Notes: generated from the letters alone by a model not told the origin. A DNA stretch of 64,000 bases from Flavisphingopyxis sp963800335 (GCA_963800335.1 CAWDAN010000001.1:310001-374000), one strand, 5' to 3'. Numbered from the stretch's first letter, positions 42,622 to 51,318 are shown. Numbers and translations: made by a program.

Positions 42622-42722
42622 CGGCGATAATAATAATATGACGAGGCGTTCGCCGCGGCGATACGCCCGGCGATTGCCGAGAGCGTGATGCCATTCAGGG
42701 CCGAAGGCGCGTGCTGCGTCAT
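42603..42722 (-). CDS. phhA leader peptide with four consecutive Tyr
   Basis: A 39-codon ORF starting ATG 42722 and stopping TAG 42605-42603: MTQHAPSALNGITLSAIA, then GRIAAANASSYYYY and RRRAVFD. The four Tyr are TAT TAT TAT TAT (42638-42627), a run expected by chance only rarely in this GC-rich genome. It is followed by a Rho-independent terminator and an alternative antiterminator, then phhA. By analogy with trpL/hisL/pheL, translation rate over the Tyr codons should set termination. A -35-like TTGACA (42759-42754) would place the transcription start very close to the ATG, so the leader may be leaderless, as for the trpL of Sinorhizobium meliloti. Confidence 0.8.
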   Translation of the reverse strand: MTQHAPSALNGITLSAIAGRIAAANASSYYYYRRRAVFD

Positions 42723-42753
42723 TGCGCCCCCATCGAGCCTTTCACCGCCCGCC

Positions 42754-42774
42754 TGTCAACATTTACAAATGTAA
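42754..42774 (-). promoter_or_regulatory. Candidate phhA-leader promoter and upstream palindrome
   Basis: TTGACA (minus strand, 42759-42754) precedes the leader. Directly upstream is the palindrome TTACA-AA-TGTAA (42763-42774), positioned like an activator site at about -45. No convincing -10 was found (TCGATG at 17 bp). The TyrR consensus TGTAAA-N6-TTTACA has the half-sites in the opposite order, so I do not call it a TyrR box. Confidence 0.4.
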
Positions 42775-42792
42775 CGAATTTGGTCGGCCGCG

Positions 42793-44166
42793 TTACAGCG
42801 GCTTGAGCGTGATCGTCAGCCCGTCCTTGGGGCGCGGGATCGGCCAGAGCTGCCATTCGGGTTCATATCCTTCGGCGACCTCGATGCGGTGCGTCGTCAG
42901 CAAATGATGGAAGAATATCTTCGCCTGCATATAGGCAAAATGCAGGCCGAGGCACATGTGCGCGCCGCCGCTGAACGGGACCCAGGCGTATTTGTGCCGC
43001 TCACGCACCTGTTCGGGTTCGAAGCGCATCGGATCGAACTTCTCTGGCTCGGGCCAGTATTCGGCCATGTGGTGCGTGTACGACGGATTGATACCGATCT
43101 GCGTGCCCGCCGGGATATGATAGCCGCCGAATTCGAAATCGGCGAGCGCGCGGCGCGGGATGCCCGGCACCGGCGGCACCATCCGCAGCGCTTCCTTGAA
43201 GGCATATTCGGTCAGCTTCAGCTCGCCGAGCGCATTGTGGCTGATCCGCTCACCCGCGCCCGCGACCGACAGCATTTCTTCGCGCAGCCGGTCCTGCCAC
43301 TCGGGATTCTTGCCGAGCTGCCAGACGAGGCTGGTGATGCTGCTCGTTATCGTGTCGTGCGCCGCGAGCAGCATGAAGTTCATGTGATCGACGATCGCCT
43401 CGACGCTGAGCAGATTGCCGTTTTCGTCGCGCGCCTGGCAGATCTTGGTGAACATGTCGTCGCCATCGGCCTGGCTGCCGCCTTCGCGGCGGTCGGGGAC
43501 CATGCGCGTCAGATAGTCGATGACATATTTGCGGCCCTTCACGCCGCGGCCCATCGCGGTGAACGGCCACGGTTTGCGTACGACGCCGATCGAGGCGCGG
43601 ACCATGTCGAAAAACGCCTGGTTGAGTTTCTTCGCCTCGGGACCGAGCGGAATGCCGAGAAAGCTCGTCGCGGCAAGGTCGAGCGTCAGCTGCTTGATCG
43701 CCGGATAGAACTGGAAGGTCTGCCCGCTCCAGCTTTCGATCCGTTCGGCGATGCCGTCGTTCAAGCTATCGGCATAGGCGCGCATCGGTTCGGGCTTGAA
43801 CGCGACCGACAGCGTCTTGCGGTCCATCCGGTGATGGTCGAAATCCATCAGCATCAGCCCGCGCGGGAAGACGCGCCACAGGACCGGACCCCAGCCCTGT
43901 TCGGAGCTGAAGATCTTGTTGCGGTCCATCAGCACGAGCTCGTTGGCTTCGGGGCCGATCAGCGCGACCTGCCGTCCGCCGAAGCTGTTGACGCGATAGA
44001 CCTTGCCGTGTTTCGCGACCATCCGACGGGTAAAATCGGCGGGGTCCTTGAGCTGTTCGAGCGTGACGCCGACGACAGGGAGGCCGTCCTCGCCGGGAAT
44101 ATGGTCGAGCGTGCTGCCATCGGGCCACGGCTTCCAGTGCGGGTTTTCCCGGATTAAGCGCGGCAT
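42793..44166 (-). CDS. Cytochrome P450
   Basis: Heme-thiolate monooxygenase, 457 residues. Heme signature PFSGGAHMCLGLHFAY carries the Cys ligand; I-helix LLAAHDTITSSITSLVW has the acid-alcohol motif; EALRM in the K-helix (ExxR) and FDPMRFEPEQ complete the fold. It resembles the CYP120/CYP51-like branch rather than CYP153. Start ATG 44166 (MPRLIRENPHW) has no Shine-Dalgarno, while ATG 44176 (MTAHA) has GGGAG about 10 bases upstream but is one frame out; deleting one C near 44162-44163 would join them as MTAHARLIRENPHWKPW. Substrate unknown. Stop is 71 bases before the phhA leader. Confidence 0.9.
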   Translation of the reverse strand: MPRLIRENPHWKPWPDGSTLDHIPGEDGLPVVGVTLEQLKDPADFTRRMVAKHGKVYRVNSFGGRQVALIGPEANELVLMDRNKIFSSEQGWGPVLWRVFPRGLMLMDFDHHRMDRKTLSVAFKPEPMRAYADSLNDGIAERIESWSGQTFQFYPAIKQLTLDLAATSFLGIPLGPEAKKLNQAFFDMVRASIGVVRKPWPFTAMGRGVKGRKYVIDYLTRMVPDRREGGSQADGDDMFTKICQARDENGNLLSVEAIVDHMNFMLLAAHDTITSSITSLVWQLGKNPEWQDRLREEMLSVAGAGERISHNALGELKLTEYAFKEALRMVPPVPGIPRRALADFEFGGYHIPAGTQIGINPSYTHHMAEYWPEPEKFDPMRFEPEQVRERHKYAWVPFSGGAHMCLGLHFAYMQAKIFFHHLLTTHRIEVAEGYEPEWQLWPIPRPKDGLTITLKPL

Positions 44167-44209
44167 GGGCAGTCATAATGGCATTCTCCCTGCGACGAGC
44201 CTAATCCTC

Positions 44210-44229
44210 TACTGACACCAATGCAAGTA
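44210..44229. promoter_or_regulatory. Imperfect palindrome upstream of the P450
   Basis: TACTGACA and TGCAAGTA (44210-44229) are 6/8 complementary arms around CCAA, 44 bases before the P450 start. A TetR-like operator is possible, but no regulator gene is adjacent. Low confidence. Confidence 0.3.
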
Positions 44230-44370
44230 AGAGGTTTATTCACCCTAAATTCAAGTGGAACCGTGCAAGAGTAGCGACGAACTGCTGGAATCGCCTTGCA
44301 ATTTCGCCGCATGACGGCGGCGAGGGGCGGGCGCAATCGGGCGCATGTCCGGCCGAGAGGAAGATACATT

Positions 44371-45165
44371 ATGGCCAATACGGGTTTGAAAGCGACGCTT
44401 GCCGGCCTCCTTGCGCTGGGCGCATCGGGCTGCATGACAATGGGCGGTTACGGCGCGGGTTACGGCGACGGGTATTATAATGATGGCTATGGCGCGAACG
44501 GCTATGCCTATAACGATCGCTGCTACGATGCCTATGACGGCTACGACAATTATTACAGTCAGTACGACTGCTATGATAGCAACGATTACAACAGCCGGTT
44601 TTCGGTCAATATCGGCTTTGGCGGCGGCTGGTGGAACGACTTCTATTATCCCGGCTACGGCTACTACATGTTCGATCGCTATGGCGCGCGGCGCCAGCTT
44701 TACGGCAATTATGCACGCTATTGGGGCGGTCGCCGTGCCGGTTACAACTGGCAGCGCCATGGCGGCCATCGCGACCGGCAGCGCGATGGTCGTCGCGGCG
44801 AACGGAGCGAGCGCCGTGATCGCAGCGGCGTCGGCGGCCAGATCGTCGATCGCGTCGGCCAAGCCAATGGCGAGACGACGCGGGGCCGGCGCGCGCCGCG
44901 CGCTACGACTGCGCCCGAGGCGGTCGAGCGCAGGATTCCCGAGACGCGTCGCCCCACTCGCCAGATCGTCGATCGTGTCGATCGCGCCAATCGGCGTACG
45001 CGCACTGCCGCACCGCAAACGCGGACGGTAGACCGTCCCGCGCGCGTCGAGGCGGCGCCCGCGACCCAGCCTGTGGCCCGGCCCGCCGCTCGGGTCCGGA
45101 CGCAGGAGCGGCGTTCGACCCCGAGGCGCGAGCGCCAGGAACCGGGGCGGGTCCAGCCCGACTAA
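44371..45165 (+). CDS. Tyr/Gly-rich then Arg-rich lipoprotein
   Basis: Surface-type lipoprotein of 264 residues. Signal: KATLAGLLALGASGCMTMG with lipobox GASGC. The next ~110 residues are dominated by Gly, Tyr, Asp, Asn (YGAGYGDGYYNDGYGANG and YDGYDNYYSQYDCYD) plus an aromatic GFGGGWWNDFYYPGYGYY block. The C-terminal half is very basic, with an imperfect internal repeat QIVDRV (twice, at about residues 154 and 194) and many Arg and Pro. Low complexity makes function unpredictable; related small proteins are predicted to be RcnB-like. AGAGGAAG precedes ATG 44371. It converges with the symporter gene; a hairpin at 45194-45223 may terminate it. Confidence 0.78.
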   Translation: MANTGLKATLAGLLALGASGCMTMGGYGAGYGDGYYNDGYGANGYAYNDRCYDAYDGYDNYYSQYDCYDSNDYNSRFSVNIGFGGGWWNDFYYPGYGYYMFDRYGARRQLYGNYARYWGGRRAGYNWQRHGGHRDRQRDGRRGERSERRDRSGVGGQIVDRVGQANGETTRGRRAPRATTAPEAVERRIPETRRPTRQIVDRVDRANRRTRTAAPQTRTVDRPARVEAAPATQPVARPAARVRTQERRSTPRRERQEPGRVQPD

Positions 45166-45193
45166 GCCGACGGGTTCAGGCTGACCGAGATTA

Positions 45194-45223
45194 CGGCCGG
45201 CGACGTTCAGACGTCGTCGGCCG
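45194..45223. terminator. Hairpin between convergent genes
   Basis: CGGCCGGCGACGT and ACGTCGTCGGCCG (12 of 13 bases paired) around TCAG, followed on the plus strand by ATTTCATTTCC. A plausible terminator for the lipoprotein gene, overlapping the end of the symporter gene. Confidence 0.5.
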
Positions 45224-46451
45224 ATTTCATTTCCTCGATATCGATTTCGCCGGTCATCGCCGCGACGGTGACCGCGACCGCGGCATCGCCGCTGACGTTG
45301 GTCGTCGTGCGCATCATGTCCATGATCCGGTCGATGCCGGCAATGAAGGCGATCGTCTCAAGCGGCACGCCGACGCTGCCGAAGACCAGCGCCATCATGA
45401 TCAGTCCCGCGCCGGGGATCCCCGCGGCACCGATCGCGCCCAGCGTAGCGGTGATCGAGATCATGAAATAATCGCCCCACGACAGGTCGACGCCGAACAG
45501 CTGCGCGCCGAACAGGGTGGCGAGGCCGAGATACATCGCGGTGCCGTTCATGTTGATCGTCGCGCCAAGCGAGACGACGAAGCTCGACACGCTCTTAGAC
45601 ACGCCGAGGTTGCGCTGGGTGCAGCGCATCGTCACCGGCAAGGTCGCGTTCGACGATGCGGTCGAATAGCTGACCGCCATCGCATCGACGATGCCGCGGA
45701 AAAAGTCGATCACCGGCAGCTTGGCGAGGAACTTGATCATCGCCGAATACATCACGAAAATGATCAGCAGGCAGCCGAGATAGTTGAGCCCGACGACCTG
45801 CGCGAGGCTGAGCAGCGCGTCGGTTCCGAAACTGCCCGCGACCCACGCCATCAGCGCGAAGACGCCGAACGGGGTCAGCTCCATGACGATCATCGTCACC
45901 TTCTGCATGATGACCGAACCCGAATCGAAGATCTTGGCGACGGGCTCGCCCTCTTCCTTGGCCATCAGGATGCCGATGCCGATCAGCAACGCGAAGACGA
46001 TCAACGGCAATACGTTGACGTCAGCCATCGTCTGGACGGGGCTTTGCGGGACGATCGACAGGATCATGTCGGTCCAGCTCGTGACCGTCGGCGCGGGCGT
46101 TTCGCCCATCACGACCTTGGACGTATCAATGCCGAGGCCGGGTTTGAATATGGTCCCGAGCAACAGCCCGAGCCAGACCGCAATCTGGCCGGTGACGACG
46201 AACAGCAGCAGCGCGCGGCCGCCGATCTTGCCGAGTTTCTTGACGTCGCCGATTGCCGCGACGCCCGAGACGAGGCTGAAGAAGATCAGCGGCACGACGA
46301 GCATCTTGATCGAGCGGATGAAGAAATCGCCGATCCACTTGATCTGTTCGGCATCGGGACCCCACCAGAGGCCCGCAAGGATGCCGAGGATCAGCGCCCC
46401 GACCACACGTTGCCACAGGTGAATCCGGAACCACCAGCCCAGCATCGTCAC
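45207..46451 (-). CDS. Dicarboxylate/amino acid:cation symporter (DAACS)
   Basis: Na+- or H+-driven glutamate/aspartate/C4-dicarboxylate uptake carrier of the GltP/GltT/DctA family, 414 residues, about eight transmembrane helices with two re-entrant loops. Family motifs: SYSTASSNATLPVTMRC (HP1 Ser-rich loop), GATINMNGTAMYLGLATLFG (NMDGT-like region, here NMNGT), and GIPGAGLIMMALVF (HP2). Asn in NMNGT versus Asp in the classic NMDGT may affect cation coupling. C-terminal RIMDMMRTTTNVSGDAAVAV is the substrate-binding helix. Substrate not decided. Confidence 0.92.
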   Translation of the reverse strand: MTMLGWWFRIHLWQRVVGALILGILAGLWWGPDAEQIKWIGDFFIRSIKMLVVPLIFFSLVSGVAAIGDVKKLGKIGGRALLLFVVTGQIAVWLGLLLGTIFKPGLGIDTSKVVMGETPAPTVTSWTDMILSIVPQSPVQTMADVNVLPLIVFALLIGIGILMAKEEGEPVAKIFDSGSVIMQKVTMIVMELTPFGVFALMAWVAGSFGTDALLSLAQVVGLNYLGCLLIIFVMYSAMIKFLAKLPVIDFFRGIVDAMAVSYSTASSNATLPVTMRCTQRNLGVSKSVSSFVVSLGATINMNGTAMYLGLATLFGAQLFGVDLSWGDYFMISITATLGAIGAAGIPGAGLIMMALVFGSVGVPLETIAFIAGIDRIMDMMRTTTNVSGDAAVAVTVAAMTGEIDIEEMKSADDV

Positions 46452-46525
46452 ATCCCCCAGAAATTCGCGGCGCCAAGCGGCCGACGCGGCACGCTAGCCA
46501 AGCCTCAGGCGCCGTGCAAGCGCGT

Positions 46526-48316
46526 CTATCCCAGCAGCGAAATTGCGATCACCGTCGCCAGTCCGACGCACAGCGTCAGCGGGATGCCGGCCTTGAAGAA
46601 GTCGATGAAGCGATAGCCCCCGGCGGCATAGACCAGCGTATTGGTCTGGTAGCCGATCGGGGTCGCGAAACTCGCCGAGGCGGCGAACATCACCGCTATG
46701 ACGAGCGGCTTGGGATCGATGCCGAGATCGTTGGCAAGCTTGATGACGATCGGCGTGACGACGATCGCGACCGCATTGTTGGTAACGATCTCGGTCAGCA
46801 GGACAGACAGGATGTAGACCGATGCGACGAGAGCCCAGGCGGGCATGTCGCGCAGCAGCGGGGTCAGCGCATCGACGATCAGCGTGACACTGCCCGCTTT
46901 TTCGAGCGCCAGTCCGACCGCGAGCATGGCGAAGATCAGGACGAGGACATTGCCCTCGATCGAGGTCCACGCTTCCTCGGCATCGATGCAGCGCGTCAGC
47001 AGGATGACGCCGACAGCGATGATCGCGGCGATGCCGATCGACAGCATGCCGAGCGCCGACAATATCACGACCGCGGCAAGCGCGCCGATCGCGATTGGCG
47101 CGCGGTCGCGGCGAAATTCGCGCACCAGGGTCTCGCCGACCGAATAGAGATAGGGATTGCCGTAAAGCTGGCGAACGTCGCGCTCGGCGCCGGTGATCAG
47201 CAGCCGGTCGACCGCATGGATGCGCGCGTTGGGCAGATCGGGGCCCGGCACCTTGCGAAAGCGCGATACGCCCAGGATGCGTACGCGCAAGGTGCTGAGA
47301 AAGGGAATGTCAATCAGGCGTTGGCCGATGCTCGGGTGCGACGGCGCGATCGTCGCCTCGACCAGGCCGACCGCATCGGTCGCGACGTCCGAATCGCCTG
47401 CCGTCAGCCCGACCTCGTAATCCTCGTTCTGGCGCAACGTCAGCAGTTCCGCCGCGTCGAGCCGCAGCACCAGCCGGTCGCCCATGCCCAGCGTTTCGTA
47501 TCCGATGGCTGTTCGCTGGAAACGGCCGCCGCGCTTGAGCGCGATGACCTGGATCTTCGACCGCTTGAATAGCGGCAGGTCGGCGATCTTGCGGCCGGCC
47601 AGTTCGCTGTCCTTGGTCAGCGTAACTTCGGTCAAGAAACCTGCGCTCTCGTCGGCGACGGCAGGGCTCGAATCCTTGTCTCCGGGCAGCAGCCAGCGAC
47701 TGATGAAGATCAACGCGAGCATGCCCGATACGCCCGCGACGAGCCCGTAGGGCGTGATCGAGAAGATGCCGAAGCCGTCCATTCCGGCGTCGCGCGCGAC
47801 CGAATCGACCAGCAGGTTGGTCGACGTGCCGATCAGCGTCGTCGTGCCGCCCAGCACGCAGACGTAAGACAGCGGGATCAGCAGCTTCTTGGGGCTGACA
47901 TTGATCGCTCCGGCCAGCCGGATGATGATCGGGATCATCACGACAACGACCGGCGTGTTGTTCATGAATGCCGACGCGAAATAGATGCCAACGAACATCT
48001 CGACGACGGCAAGCCGGGGATGTTTGCCCGCGCGCTTGATGATCGCGTTGGCGATCGCGTCGACCGTGCCGGTGCGCAGCAACGCGCCCGACAGGATGAA
48101 CATTGCCGCGATCGTGATCGGCGCTTCGTTCGAAAAGACCGAAAACAGACCCTTCGAATCGAGGATCCCGAGAAACAGGAAGGTGCACGCGCCGATAATC
48201 GCGACAACCGTTGCGGGGAAGCGTTCGAGGACGAAGCCGACGAGCATTGCGGCGAGGATGATCAGGCCGATCGCTGCCTGATGCTCTTCGATGAAGATGC
48301 GGATGATGTCGATCAT
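46526..48316 (-). CDS. SLC13/DASS-type transporter with TrkA-C domains
   Basis: Integral membrane carrier, 596 residues, of the divalent anion:Na+ symporter superfamily, subclass with two internal RCK_C/TrkA-C domains (approximately residues 235-390) between the transmembrane halves. FMNNTPVVVVMIPIIIRLAG and GGTTTLIGTSTNLLVDSVAR in the first half, and SVLLTEIVTNNAVAIVVTPI with PIGYQTNTLVYAAGGY in the second, are the inverted repeat substrate loops (NT/TNL motifs). Substrate is likely sulfate, citrate or another anion and cannot be decided. It lies between aroC and the DAACS symporter, all on the minus strand. Confidence 0.9.
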   Translation of the reverse strand: MIDIIRIFIEEHQAAIGLIILAAMLVGFVLERFPATVVAIIGACTFLFLGILDSKGLFSVFSNEAPITIAAMFILSGALLRTGTVDAIANAIIKRAGKHPRLAVVEMFVGIYFASAFMNNTPVVVVMIPIIIRLAGAINVSPKKLLIPLSYVCVLGGTTTLIGTSTNLLVDSVARDAGMDGFGIFSITPYGLVAGVSGMLALIFISRWLLPGDKDSSPAVADESAGFLTEVTLTKDSELAGRKIADLPLFKRSKIQVIALKRGGRFQRTAIGYETLGMGDRLVLRLDAAELLTLRQNEDYEVGLTAGDSDVATDAVGLVEATIAPSHPSIGQRLIDIPFLSTLRVRILGVSRFRKVPGPDLPNARIHAVDRLLITGAERDVRQLYGNPYLYSVGETLVREFRRDRAPIAIGALAAVVILSALGMLSIGIAAIIAVGVILLTRCIDAEEAWTSIEGNVLVLIFAMLAVGLALEKAGSVTLIVDALTPLLRDMPAWALVASVYILSVLLTEIVTNNAVAIVVTPIVIKLANDLGIDPKPLVIAVMFAASASFATPIGYQTNTLVYAAGGYRFIDFFKAGIPLTLCVGLATVIAISLLG

Positions 48317-48335
48317 TGGATGCTCCGCATGCGAA

Positions 48336-49403
48336 TCAACCGCATTGTCCGCGATGTAGCAGCATATGGTCGGCGAGGACGAGCGCCATCATCGCCTCGA
48401 CCACCGGCACTGCGCGGATGCCGACGCACGGGTCGTGGCGCCCGGTTGTCGCGATCGTCGTCGCGCTTCCGTCGGGCGCGATCGTGTCGACCGGCGTGCG
48501 GATCGAGCTCGTCGGCTTGAACGCGACGCGCGCGATCAGGTCCTGTCCGGTGGTGATGCCGCCCGCGGTGCCGCCGGCATGGTTGCTCGCAAAGTCCGGC
48601 GGCCCGTCGTCGGCGCGGGGGCGCATCGCATCGGCGTTTTCCTCGCCAGTCAGCCGCGCGGCAGCAAAGCCGTCGCCGATCTCTACCCCCTTGGCGGCGT
48701 TGATGCCCATCATCGCGGCGGCGATATCGGCGTCGATCTTGCCATAGACCGGCGCGCCCCAACCGGCGGGGACGCCGCTGGCGATGACTTCGACCACCGC
48801 GCCCAGTGACGACCCCGCGCGGCGCGCCTTGTCGAGCATCGCGGCCCAGCGTTCCTCGGCGTCGGGATCGGCGCAATTGAGCGCGCTGGTATCGAGATGC
48901 TGCGCGGCAAAGCGCGTCGCGCGATCGCCGCCGAGTTCGACGAGATGCGCGCGGATGCCGACAACGCCGATGACCAGCCTCGCGATTGCGCCGGCAGCGA
49001 CGCGCATCGCGGTCTCGCGTGCGCTCGACCGGCCGCCGCCGCGCCAGTCGCGGATGCCGTATTTGGCGTCATAGACGTAATCGGCATGGCCGGGGCGATA
49101 GGCGCGCGCGACCTCGCCATAATCCTTCGAACGCTGGTCCTCATTGGCGATGACGAGGCTGATCGGCGTGCCGGTGGTCTTCCCTTCGAATACGCCCGAC
49201 ATGATCTGCACCGTGTCGCTTTCGCGCCGCTGCGTCGTGTGGCGCGACTGGCCGGGCTTGCGCTTGTCGAGCCACGGCTGGATGTCGCTTTCCAACAGTG
49301 CGATCCCCGGCGGGCAGCCATCGATAACCGCACCGATCTCCGGCCCGTGACTCTCGCCCCACGTCGTGACGCGAAACATCCGGCCGAAGGTGTTGACGCT
49401 CAT
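48336..49403 (-). CDS. aroC: Chorismate synthase
   Basis: FMN-dependent last step of the shikimate pathway (EPSP to chorismate), feeding aromatic amino acids and pabBC. The 355-residue enzyme has VTTWGESHGPEIGAVIDGCP, GQSRHTTQRRESDTVQIMSG, GGRSSARETAMRVAAGAIAR, SNHAGGTAGGITTGQDLIAR and PSIRTPVDT-like SSIRTPVDTIAPDG, all family signatures including the three chorismate synthase patterns. It is followed after 12 bases by fabI upstream on the same strand, so fabI-aroC are likely cotranscribed. Confidence 0.95.
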   Translation of the reverse strand: MSVNTFGRMFRVTTWGESHGPEIGAVIDGCPPGIALLESDIQPWLDKRKPGQSRHTTQRRESDTVQIMSGVFEGKTTGTPISLVIANEDQRSKDYGEVARAYRPGHADYVYDAKYGIRDWRGGGRSSARETAMRVAAGAIARLVIGVVGIRAHLVELGGDRATRFAAQHLDTSALNCADPDAEERWAAMLDKARRAGSSLGAVVEVIASGVPAGWGAPVYGKIDADIAAAMMGINAAKGVEIGDGFAAARLTGEENADAMRPRADDGPPDFASNHAGGTAGGITTGQDLIARVAFKPTSSIRTPVDTIAPDGSATTIATTGRHDPCVGIRAVPVVEAMMALVLADHMLLHRGQCG

Positions 49404-49416
49404 CGCGCGGCGCGCA

Positions 49417-50220
49417 TCACGACACCGTAATGTCGGGTGCGTCTTCCTGTTTCATGCCGACGGTGTGATAGCCCGCATCGACATGGTGGACTTCGCCGGT
49501 GACGCCCGAGGCGAGGTCGCTGAGCAGGTACAGGCCGGCGCCGCCGACATCCTCGATCGTCACGTTGCGGCGCAGCGGCGCGTTATATTCGTTCCATTTG
49601 AGGATATAGCGGAAATCGCCGATTCCCGATGCGGCGAGCGTCTTGATCGGGCCCGCCGAAATCGCATTGACGCGGATGCCGTCGGGACCAAGGTCGTTGG
49701 CGAGATATTTGACGCTGGTCTCGAGCGCTGCCTTGGCCACGCCCATGACGTTATAGTGCGGGATGACCTTTTCGGCGCCGTAATAGCTCAGCGTGATGAT
49801 GCTGCCGCCCGGCCGCATCATCGCTGCCGCGCGCTGCGCGACCGCGACGAGGCTGTAGGCGCTGATGTTCATCGTCATCAGGAAATTGTCGAGGCTGGTG
49901 TCGAGATATTTGCCACGCAGTTCGTTCTTGTCGGAAAATCCGATCGCGTGGACGATGAAATCGATCGTCTCCCAGCGCTGCTTCAATTCGACGAATGTCT
50001 GGTCGAGCGCGGCCATGTCACTGACGTCGCATTCGAGGCAGAAATCGCTGCCCAGACTCTCGGCGAGCGGCTTGACGCGTTTGCCGAGCGCCTCGCCCTG
50101 ATAGGAAAAGGCCAGCTCGGCACCCGCTTCGGAGAGTTTCTTGGCGATCCCCCAGGCAAGTGACTTGTCGTTGGCAAGCCCCATGATCAGCCCGCGTTTC
50201 CCCTGCATCAATCCGCTCAT
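49417..50220 (-). CDS. fabI: Enoyl-ACP reductase (NADH), FabI
   Basis: Short-chain dehydrogenase performing the last step of fatty-acid elongation. 267 residues. GLANDKSLAWGIAKKLSEAG (cofactor loop), FLMTMNISAYSLVAVAQRAA, and the catalytic Tyr-x6-Lys in HYNVMGVAKAALETSVKYLA, followed by RVNAISAGPIKTLAASGIGD, are FabI-typical. Its ATG overlaps the YihY stop (ATGA, 50217-50220), and aroC follows 12 bases later. Triclosan sensitivity depends on residues I have not compared. Confidence 0.94.
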   Translation of the reverse strand: MSGLMQGKRGLIMGLANDKSLAWGIAKKLSEAGAELAFSYQGEALGKRVKPLAESLGSDFCLECDVSDMAALDQTFVELKQRWETIDFIVHAIGFSDKNELRGKYLDTSLDNFLMTMNISAYSLVAVAQRAAAMMRPGGSIITLSYYGAEKVIPHYNVMGVAKAALETSVKYLANDLGPDGIRVNAISAGPIKTLAASGIGDFRYILKWNEYNAPLRRNVTIEDVGGAGLYLLSDLASGVTGEVHHVDAGYHTVGMKQEDAPDITVS

Positions 50221-51314
50221 TCTGTTTCCCCGGTCTTTCTGTTCCTGTTGTCGGCCTGACCGACCTTATCTTCGCACTCTTCGGGCGATTCCGCGAGCGC
50301 GGCGTTGAGTTCTGCCCCGATAACCACCCCGAGCCCGACGAGGTAGAAGAAAAACAGCGCGACCATCACCCCGGCGAGGCTGCCATAGGTCAGATCATAG
50401 GCCAAAAGCCCCCGCAACAACGGCGGCAGCGCCAGCGTGACCGCGACCCACCAAATTGTCGTTGCCAGCGCGCCGGGCCATTTGGGGCAGCCGCGAATAC
50501 GGTATTTCTTTGGCGTCAGCGAATAGAACAGCAGATAAAGCGCGACGAACAGGCCGAGCGCCGACACCCCGCGCGACAGCAGGATCTGGAAATAGGCATC
50601 GACCCGGTCGGGCAGCACGAGTGAGAAAAACTGGTCGACCCCGGTAATCAGCACCTGCGCCGCGAACGACAGCATCAGGAGGAATACCGCCGCGACCATG
50701 ATGCCGATCGAATAGAGCCGGTAATGCCAGAAGGTCTTCGAGAACTTGGTCCCATAGGCACGCCGCAATATGTCGCGGATCGTCTCGATCAGGCTCCCGA
50801 CGGTCCACAATGCGACGAGCGCGCCGAGCCACAACAGCGCGCCGGTCCGCGCCGCGAGGACTTCCTTCACCGGCCCCGCGAGCGTCTCGGCGACCGATGG
50901 CGGCATCGTCGAAAACACCGCGTTGATCGCGTCGACGCCGCCGGTCGTCTGGCCGAACGCGCTGAGCAGGGCGGTGGCGAGGATGAAGAACGGGAACAGC
51001 GCGATCAGCGCCATATAGGCGAGGTTGCCGGCGTGGATGAAGCCGTCGAAATAGGTCCCGACGAGGACGCGCTTGGTCACGGTGAAAAAGCGGCTGCCCG
51101 GTGCGATCTTGCGATAGCCATGGCGCATGATCAGCCGCATCCGCTTGTCGCGTTCGGCGCGCGCCTCGGGGGTTTCGGGCGAATGGCCCTGCGCGGCGAT
51201 TTCATGCGCGAGTGCGTGGTCGATGCGGTCGATCGTTTCGACGTCGTCCGAGTCCGCCGGCTTGGGCCCGAGCGGCGGCGCCTCACCTTGTTGATCGACC
51301 GGGCCGGCGCTCAT
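50217..51314 (-). CDS. YihY/BrkB-family membrane protein
   Basis: Polytopic membrane protein (365 residues, about six helices) of the YihY/virulence factor BrkB family, historically misannotated as RNase BN. Domain hallmarks: FFTVTKRVLVGTYFDGFIHA, GNLAYMALIALFPFFILATA, RAYGTKFSKTFWHYRLYS, LYLLFYSLTPKKYRIRGCP and GVVIGAELNAALAESPEECE. The first ~80 residues are a polar cytoplasmic tail with charged His/Glu. ATG 51314 (MSAGPVDQQGEA) is used; the upstream frame is Arg/Ser junk overlapping dnaJ. Function unknown. Stop overlaps the fabI start. Confidence 0.9.
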   Translation of the reverse strand: MSAGPVDQQGEAPPLGPKPADSDDVETIDRIDHALAHEIAAQGHSPETPEARAERDKRMRLIMRHGYRKIAPGSRFFTVTKRVLVGTYFDGFIHAGNLAYMALIALFPFFILATALLSAFGQTTGGVDAINAVFSTMPPSVAETLAGPVKEVLAARTGALLWLGALVALWTVGSLIETIRDILRRAYGTKFSKTFWHYRLYSIGIMVAAVFLLMLSFAAQVLITGVDQFFSLVLPDRVDAYFQILLSRGVSALGLFVALYLLFYSLTPKKYRIRGCPKWPGALATTIWWVAVTLALPPLLRGLLAYDLTYGSLAGVMVALFFFYLVGLGVVIGAELNAALAESPEECEDKVGQADNRNRKTGETE

Positions 51315-51318
51315 CGCC

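Noticed and set aside
42763..42774. TyrR/PhhR box before phhA
   Set aside because: TyrR boxes are TGTAAA-N6-TTTACA; here TTACA comes first with a 2-base spacer. Left as an unassigned palindrome.
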